Origin: an uncultured Collinsella sp. | GTDB taxonomy: Bacteria > Actinomycetota > Coriobacteriia > Coriobacteriales > Coriobacteriaceae | DNA length: 8,080 bases | Assembly: GCA_902491135.1 (NCBI GenBank) | Contig: CABUGR010000034.1 | Coordinates: 1-8,080 of the forward strand | Direction of reading: 5' to 3' | Shown here: positions 1-6,592 of the stretch, one piece after another | How positions within the stretch are numbered: the stretch's first letter is position 1 | Layout: each line of letters starts with the position of its first letter | Notes under the pieces: generated by a model | Told to the model about the DNA's origin: nothing | What the model saw: the letters and a program-made list of their open reading frames with translations, nothing else | Databases searched by the model: none | Translations under genes and position numbers: made by a program

Positions 1-33
1 GCTTCCCATCTGCATCGCGCCCCTCTCCAAACG

Positions 34-65
34 TTGGTATCATTGCTCAATCAAAGTGATACCAA
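34..65. promoter_or_regulatory. Inverted repeat (operator-like dyad) upstream of the acetyltransferase gene
   Basis: TTGGTATCA at 34-42 is mirrored by TGATACCAA at 57-65: perfect 9-bp arms with a 14-nt spacer. The dyad lies 21 bp upstream of the acetyltransferase start, where an operator or promoter would sit. TTGGTA at 34-39 could act as a -35 box, but no good -10 follows at 17 bp. The arms resemble half-sites of GntR-type regulators (TGGTAT/ATACCA), though the wide spacing is unlike the usual adjacent arrangement. There is no T-run, so a terminator for an upstream gene is less likely. The dyad itself is seen directly; its role is inferred. Confidence 0.45.
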
Positions 66-86
66 TAAACGTGAGGTCGCCGCGTG

Positions 87-575
87 ATGATCAGAAAAAC
101 CCTCGATACCGACATTCCCGCCGTCATGGCTATCTATGACGCGGCCCGCGCCTTTATGCGCGCGCATGGCAACGCCACGCAGTGGCCCGAGGGCACGCCT
201 TCTGCCGAGCAGCTGGCTGCCGATATCGCCGCCGGTGGCAGCTATGTGTGCGAAGTCGACGGCCGCGTGGTGGCGACGTTTGCCTTTTTACCGGGCCCGG
301 ACGAGTGCTATGACGTCATTGAGGACGGTCAATGGCGTAGCGACACTCCGTACGCCGTGCTGCACCGCGTGGCATCCGACGGCACCACGCATGGCGTTGC
401 GGCCGCGATGTTTGCCTTTGCCAAGGAGCGCGCCGATCACCTGCGTATCGACACACATCAGGACAACCTGCCCATGCAGGGTGCGAGTATTAAGGCTGGG
501 TTTGAGCGTGCCGGCGTCGTGTATGTGTCGGACGGTACGCCTCGTGTTGCGTTCGACTGGCTGCGCGAGGCGTAA
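87..575 (+). CDS. GNAT-family N-acetyltransferase
   Basis: A 162-residue protein of the GCN5-related acetyltransferase fold, expected to move an acetyl group from acetyl-CoA to an unknown amine in the cytoplasm. It opens with the typical MIRKTLDTDIPAVMAIY strand-helix. The middle carries VLHRVASDGTTHGVAAAMF (the beta4-alpha3 acetyl-CoA region, with a degenerate version of the usual R/Q-x-x-G-x-G/A loop). Then comes LRIDTHQDNLPMQ and a C-terminal GFERAGVVYVSDGTPRVAF block. The RIDTH-x-DN-x-PMQ block with a late DG-x-PR-x-AF is common in uncharacterised gut-bacterial GNATs. Length is normal for a single-domain GNAT. The start could be ATG 87 or GTG 84; GAGGT at 73-77 serves either. It appears monocistronic: a strong hairpin follows and the next gene is 255 bp away. 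The substrate cannot be told from sequence. Confidence 0.88.
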   Translation: MIRKTLDTDIPAVMAIYDAARAFMRAHGNATQWPEGTPSAEQLAADIAAGGSYVCEVDGRVVATFAFLPGPDECYDVIEDGQWRSDTPYAVLHRVASDGTTHGVAAAMFAFAKERADHLRIDTHQDNLPMQGASIKAGFERAGVVYVSDGTPRVAFDWLREA

Positions 576-602
576 GAGCAGGGACGCGTATCAACAATTC
601 GC

Positions 603-642
603 GCGAACGAACATGGCTCCGGGTGGGGCCATTTTCGTTCGC
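603..642 (+). terminator. Long stem-loop after the acetyltransferase gene, possible terminator
   Basis: GCGAACGAA at 603-611 pairs with TTCGTTCGC at 634-642. After one C/T mismatch (612/633) the stem continues through ATGGC/GCCAT (613-617/628-632) and TCC/GGG (618-620/625-627, with one wobble) to a GGGT loop at 621-624, giving about 17 pairs. A short T4 tract occurs only 8 nt further on (650-653), so it is not a textbook intrinsic terminator. Its place 28 bp after the acetyltransferase stop still fits a 3' end or stabilising structure. It could instead belong to a dispersed repeat family or to the leader of the next gene. Confidence 0.5.
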
Positions 643-830
643 TGCACTGTTTTGCAAGCCGGCTTTCGCAAGGCGCGAACCTACGAAAATCGCCGCGCGG
701 CAACGCGGGGCGATGAGCTCGGTCGGGGGATAGGGCCCGCTTCGCCCGCCGGCCCGTAAATTGTATCATCCAGTGTGGAGCGTGAGTGCCCGTTGCCGCG
801 TGTGATGGGCTTGTATATAAGAGGAGAGCC
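643..830 (+). promoter_or_regulatory. Stem-loop-rich leader of the Tet-like GTPase gene
   Basis: I see no gene here. The stretch contains a compact hairpin at 689-714 (ATCGCC/GGCGAT outer stem, one G/G mismatch, CGCG/CGCG inner stem, GCAA loop of the GNRA class at 700-703). A second stem pairs GGGCC (733-737) with GGCCC (751-755) around a GC-rich loop. A weak promoter-like pair, TTCGCC (741-746) and TATCAT (764-769) with 17-bp spacing, lies over the end of the second stem. A GAGGAG ribosome-binding site sits at 821-826. Ribosomal-protection genes such as tet(M) are known to be controlled by leader attenuation, so a regulatory leader is plausible. Only the base pairing is seen; the function is inferred. 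Confidence 0.35.
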
Positions 831-2834
831 ATGTCGAAGCAAGCGGTCGTTGGAATCTTGGCGCATGTCGATGCCGGCAAGACCACGCTGGCCGAGGCCA
901 TGCTGTTCAACGCTGGTCGCATTCGCAAGCGCGGCCGCGTGGACGATGGCGATTCGCATCTGGACACGAACGCGATCGAGCGCGAGCGCGGCATCACGAT
1001 TTTCTCGTCGCAGGCCGTGCTCGACCATGGCGATACCCACGTCATGCTCGTGGATGCGCCGGGGCATGTCGATTTTTCTGCTGAGGCGGAGCGCACGCTG
1101 CGCGCACTCGACTATACGATTTTGGTTGTGGGCGCCAACGATGGCGTGCAGGGGCATACCGAAACCCTGTGGCGCCTGCTTGCGCGCTATGACATTCCGA
1201 CGTTCATCTATATCAACAAAATTGATTTGGAGAATCCCGGCCGCGATGTTTTGCTGGCACAGCTTGGGCAACGTCTTTCCGAGGGCTGCCTGGATGCCAA
1301 CGAACTGTTGGCGGGCGGCGCCGTTCAGGAGGACGCTGCTGCGTTGGACGAGGCGGCGCTCGAGGAGTTTCTTGAGGCGGGTGAGCTTTCCGCCGCGACG
1401 CTGTCGCGCATGGTTGCCGAGCGCAAGCTCTTTCCTTGCTTTGCCGGGTCGGCGCTCAAGGACCAAGGCGTGGACGAGCTGCTGGATGGTATATGCGCGC
1501 TGATGCGCGAGCGAACATGGCCCCAGGAGTTCGCCGCGCGTGTCTACCGCGTGAGTCGTGGAGACCGTGGCGAGCGTCTTGCCTGGATCAAGGTGGCGGG
1601 CGGTGTACTGCGTGCAAAGCAAGTTGTCGAGGGATGCTCTGGCGCCTCCACCTGGGAGCAAAAGATCGACCAGGTGCGCATCTATAACGGTGAGAAATAC
1701 GAGCTTACCCAGGAAGTTGCTGCTGGCGGTATTTGTGCCGTGACGGGTCTTGCGCACGTTCGCCCGGGGGACGCCCTGGGCGCGGAGCCCGCGGGCGATG
1801 CGCCCGTCATTGCACCGGTTCTCACCTATACGGTGCTTCCGGGCGAACACGATGTCCATGCGGTGTTCAAAGCATTGACTGAGTTGGCGGACGAGGATCC
1901 CATGCTCGGCGTAAGCTGGAATACGCATCTTGAGCAGATTCATTTGCAGTTGATGGGCGCCGTGCAACTCGAGGTCGTGCAGCGGGTGTTGGCCGATCGC
2001 TTTGGCCTTTCGGTTGCGTTTGAGTCTGGCGGCATTCTCTATAAGGAGACTATTTCGCAGCCGGTCGAGGGCGTGGGCCACTTTGAGCCACTGCGCCACT
2101 ATGCCGAGGTGCATCTACGCCTGGAGCCGTTGCCAGCGGGTTCGGGCGTGCAGTTTGGCACCGTGACCTCGACCGACGAGCTCGATATTAACTGGCAGCG
2201 TCTGGCGCTCACCAACGCCATGGAGCGCGATCACCTGGGCGTGCTGACCGGCTCGCCCATCACCGATGTGCGCATTACGCTCACGGGCGGCCGTGCGCAT
2301 GCCAAACATACCGAGGGCGGCGATTTTCGCCAGGCCACGTACCGCGCGATTCGCCAGGGTTTGATGCAGGCGCGCGAGGCCGGCGCGGCGGTGCTGTTGG
2401 AGCCGTGGTATCGCTTTGAGCTCGAGGTGCCGGGGGAGTGCGTGGGCCGGGCGCTTTCAGATGCCACGCGCATGGGTGCCGAGTACGAGCCGCCGACGAT
2501 GGCAGGGGACCGGGCGAAGCTTGTGGGTCGCGTGCCGGCATCCGAGGTGCAGGACTATGCCCTGGAGGTAGCTGCCTACACAAGCGGCCGCGGTCATCTG
2601 TACCTGGAGTTCGCCGGTTATGCGGCTTGCCATGATGCCGAGCGTGTAATCGAGACTGCCGCCTATGAGCCCGAGGCCGATCTACCCAACACGCCTGATT
2701 CGGTCTTTTGCTCTCACGGTGCCGGTTACACGGTCAAATGGTACGACGTCCCCGCCGCGGCGCACGTAAAGGTCGATCCCGCCACCTTCCGCCCCTGGCG
2801 AGCAGCAGACGCCGAGTTTTTCGGCCACATGTGA
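831..2834 (+). CDS. TetM/EF-G-like translation factor GTPase (ribosomal-protection family)
   Basis: A 667-residue translational GTPase expected to bind the ribosome and hydrolyse GTP. All G motifs are present: AHVDAGKT (11-18), RGITI (53-57, switch I), DAPGH (75-79, with the catalytic His), NKID (129-132) and GSAL (206-209). An EF-G-like domain II follows (about 235-320), then domain III (about 330-400), domain IV from about 405 (LRLEPLPAGSG at 429-439, then GGRAHAKHTEGGDFRQ at 486-501) and a domain V-like region with TSGRGHLYLEF (584-594). The tail DSVFCSHGAGYTVKW (623-637) is typical of the uncharacterised Tet-like relatives rather than of Tet(M), whose domain IV loop has YSPVSTPADF. A resistance phenotype should therefore not be assumed. 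ATG 831 was chosen because GAGGAG lies just upstream (821-826); an in-frame GTG at 786 has no such site. The last codon and the TGA stop lie inside a palindromic repeat. Confidence 0.88.
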   Translation: MSKQAVVGILAHVDAGKTTLAEAMLFNAGRIRKRGRVDDGDSHLDTNAIERERGITIFSSQAVLDHGDTHVMLVDAPGHVDFSAEAERTLRALDYTILVVGANDGVQGHTETLWRLLARYDIPTFIYINKIDLENPGRDVLLAQLGQRLSEGCLDANELLAGGAVQEDAAALDEAALEEFLEAGELSAATLSRMVAERKLFPCFAGSALKDQGVDELLDGICALMRERTWPQEFAARVYRVSRGDRGERLAWIKVAGGVLRAKQVVEGCSGASTWEQKIDQVRIYNGEKYELTQEVAAGGICAVTGLAHVRPGDALGAEPAGDAPVIAPVLTYTVLPGEHDVHAVFKALTELADEDPMLGVSWNTHLEQIHLQLMGAVQLEVVQRVLADRFGLSVAFESGGILYKETISQPVEGVGHFEPLRHYAEVHLRLEPLPAGSGVQFGTVTSTDELDINWQRLALTNAMERDHLGVLTGSPITDVRITLTGGRAHAKHTEGGDFRQATYRAIRQGLMQAREAGAAVLLEPWYRFELEVPGECVGRALSDATRMGAEYEPPTMAGDRAKLVGRVPASEVQDYALEVAAYTSGRGHLYLEFAGYAACHDAERVIETAAYEPEADLPNTPDSVFCSHGAGYTVKWYDVPAAAHVKVDPATFRPWRAADAEFFGHM

Positions 2835-2859
2835 CAAAGGGACAGCTCCTTTGTCACAT
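2829..2859. repeat. 31-bp palindromic element, copy 1, overlapping the GTPase stop codon
   Basis: 12-bp perfect arms (ATGTGACAAAGG and CCTTTGTCACAT) flank the 7-nt centre GACAGCT; C2828/G2860 adds a thirteenth pair. The left arm supplies the final ATG codon and TGA stop (2829-2834) of the GTPase gene. An identical copy, in the same orientation, lies at 7813-7843. No T-run follows, but the hairpin could still end or protect the transcript. Its form resembles REP/MITE-like dispersed palindromes; mobilisation by a REP-associated transposase is an inference, as no such gene is present here. Confidence 0.85.
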
Positions 2860-2863
2860 GCTA

Positions 2864-2893
2864 TTGGTATAACTCGGTATAAGTTGGTATAAC
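2864..2893 (+). promoter_or_regulatory. Three 10-bp tandem repeats in the ATPase A promoter region
   Basis: TTGGTATAAC (2864-2873), TCGGTATAAG (2874-2883) and TTGGTATAAC (2884-2893) follow without a gap. The 10-bp period, about one helical turn, would place repeated sites on one face of the DNA, as expected for cooperative binding of a regulator. TTGGTA (2864-2869) and TATAAC (2888-2893) also make a passable -35/-10 pair with an 18-bp spacer, placing transcription start near 2900, ahead of the ribosome-binding site at 2916-2922. Promoter and operator roles are inferred. Confidence 0.55.
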
Positions 2894-2927
2894 TATTGCC
2901 AGGGTTTGCCAATCCGAGGAGGCCGAC

Positions 2928-4046
2928 ATGAATCCAAATCCCTTTAAGCCCACGGCTGGCAAGCGGCCTCCGATACTCATCGGCCGCGAGTCGGTCATCG
3001 AAGATTTTGAGGAAGGACTCGACAACGGCGCCGGAGCGCCGGGTAGGCTCATGCTCATTACGGGAAACCGCGGCTGCGGCAAAACGGTTCTCCTGCGGGA
3101 GCTGCAACGTCTAGCCAATGAGCGCGGATGGGCGGTTGTCTCCGATTCCGCTTCGCTTGGCTTATGCGACCGATTGGCCGACGCGCTTCGCTCGAATAAA
3201 CCCGTTGTGACGTCAATGGAGTTCGGGCCGTCATTTGGCCGGATGTCGGTCGAGGCGGCGCGGGCAAGGGGTGAAACGTTACGAGGGCTGGTCAACGAGC
3301 GCCTCAAGAAGCTCGGTCCAGGCAAGGGCATACTGTTTGCGATTGACGAGGCGCAATCGGCGTCTATCGAGGAACTGGCGGCTCTTGCCGTTCTCTATCA
3401 GCAGGTGCTCGGAGACCAGGATGCTACGGGCTTGCCCGATAGCGAGCAGCGCGGCCTTGCGCTGGTGTTCGCCGGCTTACCCAGTATGGTTGACGATCTG
3501 CTCGAAGAGCCGAGCGTAACGTTTTTACGGCGTGCCCAGCAGCGTACGTTGGGGGCGATATCCTTGCCCAAGGTGCGCGATTCGTATATCCAGACGGTCA
3601 AGGACGCTGGTCTTTACGTGGACGCGGGGACGGCGGACCTTGCGGCGCGCAAGAGCATGGGGCATCCCTATATGGTTCAGCTGGTGGGATATTACATGTG
3701 GCGCTCTGCCGTCCGGCGTGGCTCGCAGGTCATCGAAAGGTGCGATGTCGAGGCTGGCCATACGGATGCCGTCTCCGAGTTCTACGAAGCGGTCGACGCG
3801 CCCCTGTATTACGGGCTGCGCAGTCCACAGCGCCTCTTTATCGAGGCCATGGCGGTTGACGAGGGCAAACCGACGCGCATGGCGGATGTCATTGAGCGCT
3901 GCGATCGCACCCAGAGCTGGGCGAGTAAATATCGCGCAAGCCTGATTCGCGAGCGCGTTATCGGGGCTGCCGGATACGGTCTCGTCCGGTTTACCGTGCC
4001 CATGCTGGGCGAGTACATCCGCGATCGAGTTTTATGGCATGAGTAG
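2928..4046 (+). CDS. AAA-type ATPase with Orc1/Cdc6-like layout (ATPase A)
   Basis: A 372-residue P-loop ATPase with no visible signal peptide or membrane segment. Motifs in order: an N-terminal NPF-x-P and IGRE box (4-21), Walker A GNRGCGKT (46-53), Walker B GILFAIDEA (134-142), a sensor-1-like LVFAGLP (179-185), the family block FLRRAQQ-x2-LG (199-209), a lid-region block GHPYMVQLVGYYMW (245-258) and a C-terminal winged-helix-like region (about 300-368). This layout matches bacterial relatives of the archaeal Orc1/Cdc6 ATPases, whose functions are mostly unknown. The start is firm: GAGGAGG at 2916-2922, 5 nt before ATG. The stop overlaps the start region of the UvrA-like gene by 8 bp, suggesting coupled translation and a shared task. 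A paralogue lies at 6593-7693 on the other strand. DNA binding is likely from the winged helix but not shown. Confidence 0.82.
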   Translation: MNPNPFKPTAGKRPPILIGRESVIEDFEEGLDNGAGAPGRLMLITGNRGCGKTVLLRELQRLANERGWAVVSDSASLGLCDRLADALRSNKPVVTSMEFGPSFGRMSVEAARARGETLRGLVNERLKKLGPGKGILFAIDEAQSASIEELAALAVLYQQVLGDQDATGLPDSEQRGLALVFAGLPSMVDDLLEEPSVTFLRRAQQRTLGAISLPKVRDSYIQTVKDAGLYVDAGTADLAARKSMGHPYMVQLVGYYMWRSAVRRGSQVIERCDVEAGHTDAVSEFYEAVDAPLYYGLRSPQRLFIEAMAVDEGKPTRMADVIERCDRTQSWASKYRASLIRERVIGAAGYGLVRFTVPMLGEYIRDRVLWHE

Positions 4047-6552
4047 GGTGATAAAGGTGACGGAACAGAAGATGAGCCCGCAGGCTATCGAGGTGCGTGG
4101 CGCGCGCGTGCACAACCTCAAAGACATCGATATCGATATTCCACTGGGAAGGCTTGTGGGCATTGCCGGCGTGTCGGGCTCGGGCAAGAGTTCGCTGGCG
4201 CTGGGGGTTCTTTATGCCGAGGGCTCGCGTCGCTATCTTGAGGCGCTCAGCACCTATACCCGCCGTCGTCTGACGCAGGCCGAACACGCCCAGGTGGACG
4301 AGGTTCTGCACGTGCCGGCGGCGCTCGCATTGCATCAACGCCCCAGCGTGCCGGGCGTGCGCTCGACCTTTGGTACCATGACCGAGCTCAACAACAGCCT
4401 GCGTCTGCTCTTTAGCCGTTGCGCCCATCACGTGTGCCCGCATTGCGGGGCGCGTGTGGAGCCGAGCCTTAACGTGGCTGCGGGCCTGTCGCTCACGTGT
4501 CCGACATGCGGCCGCGAGTTCTACGCGCCGAGTGCCGAGGATTTGGCTTTCAATAGCGGCGGCGCATGCCCCACCTGTGGCGGCACCGGTGTCATGCGCG
4601 AGGTGGACGAGGCGAGCCTGGTGCCAGATGAGTCAAAGACCATCAACGAGGGCGCAGTCCTTCCCTGGGGCACGCTCATGTGGGATCTGATGAAGCAGGT
4701 GGCAGGCGAGATGGGCGTACGCACCGACGTGCCGTTTAGCCAACTCACGCCTCAAGAGCGCGACATCGTGTTTCATGGTCCGGCGGTTAAGAAGCACATT
4801 CTCTACGTTCCCAAAAACGGCGAGGGCGCCACGCCGCTCGACTTCACCTATTACAACGCCGTCTATACCGTCGAGAATGCGCTCGCCAAGGTCAAGGACG
4901 ATAAGGGCTTAAAACGCGTTGCGCGCTTTTTGCGCGAGGGAGCATGCCGCGATTGCGGCGGCACGCGTCTCTCCGAGGCTGCGCGCCAGCCCCAGGTGCG
5001 CGGTATCAATCTGGCGCAAGCAGCGGCCATGACGCTTGGCGATGCGGTTGAGTGGGTGCGCGGGGTGCCCGCATCCTTGCCGCCCGAGATGCGGCCCATG
5101 GCGACGGATATCTGCGATTCGTTTTTGAGCGTGGCCCGTCGTCTGGTCGACCTGGGTCTCGATTACCTTTCACTCGACCGCGCTGGTGCCACGCTCTCCA
5201 CGGGTGAGCGCCAGCGCGTTCAGCTCGCCCGCGTGGTGCGCAACCGATCGACGGGCGTGCTCTATGTGCTGGACGAGCCTTCGATCGGCTTACATCCCGC
5301 CAATGTCGACGGCTTGGTGGGCGTGATGCGCGATCTGGTGGATGACGGCAACACCGTGGTTGTTGTCGACCACGATACGCGCGTACTGGCGGAAGCCGAC
5401 TATCTGGTCGAGATGGGCCCCGTTGCCGGAGCAGGCGGCGGCAGTGTAATCGCCGCTGGTACGGTAGACGAGGTCGAGCAATCGCAGGGCAGCCGTATCG
5501 CGCCGTTTTTGCGCGCCGAGCTCAAGCGCTTGCGTCCGCAGGTGACTGACGACGAAATGTTCGACCAGGGACATATCCGCATGGCAACCGATGCCATCCA
5601 TACCGTCAAGCCGCTCGAGGTTGATATCCCGCGCGGCCGCCTTGTCGCGGTAACGGGCGTTTCGGGTTCGGGTAAGACGACGCTCGTGCTCGAGACGCTC
5701 ATTCCTGCACTTAAGGCGCAGGCAGCTGGCGAGCGCTTGCCGGGGCACGTGCGTTGGGTCGATGCCGAGGGCATTGGCCGCGCAAATCTGATTGACGCTA
5801 CGCCCATCGGCGCCAACGTACGCTCGACGGTAGCGACCTATGCCGACATTCATGACGAGCTGCGCCGCGCCTTCGCCCGTACGCCCGAGGCTAAGGCAGC
5901 CGGCTACAAGGCGGGCGCCTTTAGCTACAACACCGGCGCCTTGCGCTGCCCTACGTGTGACGGCATGGGCTCGATATCGCTCGACGTGCAGTTTTTGCCC
6001 GACGTCGAGATCATCTGCCCGGCATGCCGTGGTTCGCGCTACGCCGAGGCCGCCTCGCATATCCATCGCGAGGGCAAGGACGGGAGCTTGCTTACGTTGC
6101 CGCAGCTCATGGACATGAGTGTGGACGAGGCCCTCGACGCCACGGTGGGACTCAAGAAAGTCCAGGCGCGCTTGCAGACCTTGCATGACCTAGGCTTGGG
6201 CTATCTCACGCTCGGTGAGCCCACGCCGGCGCTCTCGGGCGGCGAGGCACAACGCCTTAAGCTCGCGAGCGAGATGGGCCGCGTGCAGGACGATGCCGTG
6301 TTCGTATTCGACGAGCCCACGATCGGACTACATCCGCTCGATGTTCAGGTGTTGCTGAGTGTGTTCGACGGCCTTGTTTCCAAGGGCGCCACGGTTATCG
6401 TGATCGAACACGATCTCGACCTTATCCGTAACGCCGATTATGTGATCGACATGGGCCCGGGCGGTGGCGACGCCGGCGGGCAAATCGTCTGCGCCGGCAC
6501 GCCGGCGGATATCGCTGCCTGTCCCAAGAGCGTTACTGGCCGCTACCTATAG
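4039..6552 (+). CDS. UvrA-like ABC ATPase, class II (UvrA2/DrrC type) lacking the UvrB-binding domain
   Basis: An 837-residue twin-ABC DNA-binding ATPase of the UvrA family, cytoplasmic. First cassette: Walker A GVSGSGKS (44-51), signature LSTGERQR (386-393), Walker B VLYVLDEPSIGLHP (407-420), H-loop VVDH (442-445). Second: Walker A GVSGSGKT (540-547), signature LSGGEAQR (732-739), Walker B VFVFDEP (754-760), His in IEHD (789-792). Zinc sites: CPTC/CPTC (154-157, 177-180), and CPTC (637-640) with CPAC (660-663) around FLPD. True UvrA (about 940 residues) has a UvrB-binding domain of roughly 100 residues after the CP-x-CG at 133-137; here only about 16 residues separate that point from the first zinc site, so it should not recruit UvrB. 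Such UvrA2 proteins are linked to drug or damage tolerance (DrrC, Deinococcus UvrA2). The start is uncertain: ATG 4039 overlaps the upstream gene by 8 bp without a strong ribosome-binding site; GTG 4057 and ATG 4072 are alternatives. Confidence 0.9.
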   Translation: MSRVIKVTEQKMSPQAIEVRGARVHNLKDIDIDIPLGRLVGIAGVSGSGKSSLALGVLYAEGSRRYLEALSTYTRRRLTQAEHAQVDEVLHVPAALALHQRPSVPGVRSTFGTMTELNNSLRLLFSRCAHHVCPHCGARVEPSLNVAAGLSLTCPTCGREFYAPSAEDLAFNSGGACPTCGGTGVMREVDEASLVPDESKTINEGAVLPWGTLMWDLMKQVAGEMGVRTDVPFSQLTPQERDIVFHGPAVKKHILYVPKNGEGATPLDFTYYNAVYTVENALAKVKDDKGLKRVARFLREGACRDCGGTRLSEAARQPQVRGINLAQAAAMTLGDAVEWVRGVPASLPPEMRPMATDICDSFLSVARRLVDLGLDYLSLDRAGATLSTGERQRVQLARVVRNRSTGVLYVLDEPSIGLHPANVDGLVGVMRDLVDDGNTVVVVDHDTRVLAEADYLVEMGPVAGAGGGSVIAAGTVDEVEQSQGSRIAPFLRAELKRLRPQVTDDEMFDQGHIRMATDAIHTVKPLEVDIPRGRLVAVTGVSGSGKTTLVLETLIPALKAQAAGERLPGHVRWVDAEGIGRANLIDATPIGANVRSTVATYADIHDELRRAFARTPEAKAAGYKAGAFSYNTGALRCPTCDGMGSISLDVQFLPDVEIICPACRGSRYAEAASHIHREGKDGSLLTLPQLMDMSVDEALDATVGLKKVQARLQTLHDLGLGYLTLGEPTPALSGGEAQRLKLASEMGRVQDDAVFVFDEPTIGLHPLDVQVLLSVFDGLVSKGATVIVIEHDLDLIRNADYVIDMGPGGGDAGGQIVCAGTPADIAACPKSVTGRYL

Positions 6553-6553
6553 A

Positions 6554-6588
6554 CAATGAGGCAAAGGGACAGTCCCTTTGCCTCATTG
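6554..6588. repeat. 35-bp perfect palindrome (copy 2, variant arms) between convergent genes
   Basis: CAATGAGGCAAAGGGAC (6554-6570) and its exact reverse complement (6572-6588) flank a single central A, so a 16-bp stem with a CAG triloop is possible. It lies 1 bp after the UvrA-like stop and 4 bp before the ATPase B stop codon, and so serves both converging transcripts, probably as a bidirectional 3' structure. It shares the CAAAGGGACAG core with the outer copies, but the outer six bases are ATGAGG/CCTCAT rather than ATGTGA/TCACAT. No T-run follows on either strand. Confidence 0.88.
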
Positions 6589-6592
6589 ATGC

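Noticed and set aside
136..759. Open frame of 207 codons overlapping the acetyltransferase in another phase
   Set aside because: Arg/Pro/Cys-rich translation with no family motifs, and it runs through the stem-loop region; a high-GC shadow of the real gene.
786..830. Upstream GTG start for the Tet-like GTPase adding 15 residues
   Set aside because: The added residues have no match to the family N-terminus, while ATG 831 follows a GAGGAG site and gives the standard start before the first G motif.
681..2114. Long minus-strand open frame (477 codons) opposite the GTPase gene
   Set aside because: It lies antisense to a gene with all G motifs, has no recognisable domain, and is the type of antisense frame common in GC-rich DNA.
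2829..2893. CRISPR array
   Set aside because: The palindromes are kilobases apart and the 10-bp repeats lack spacers; no cas-like gene is present.
5290..6186. Minus-strand open frame of 298 codons opposite the UvrA-like gene
   Set aside because: Antisense shadow: the plus strand encodes the zinc sites and Walker motifs without a break, and the minus frame shows no motif or ribosome-binding site.
6554..6588. Classical Rho-independent terminator
   Set aside because: The stem is strong but no T-run follows on either strand, so it is listed as a palindromic repeat with a possible 3'-end role.
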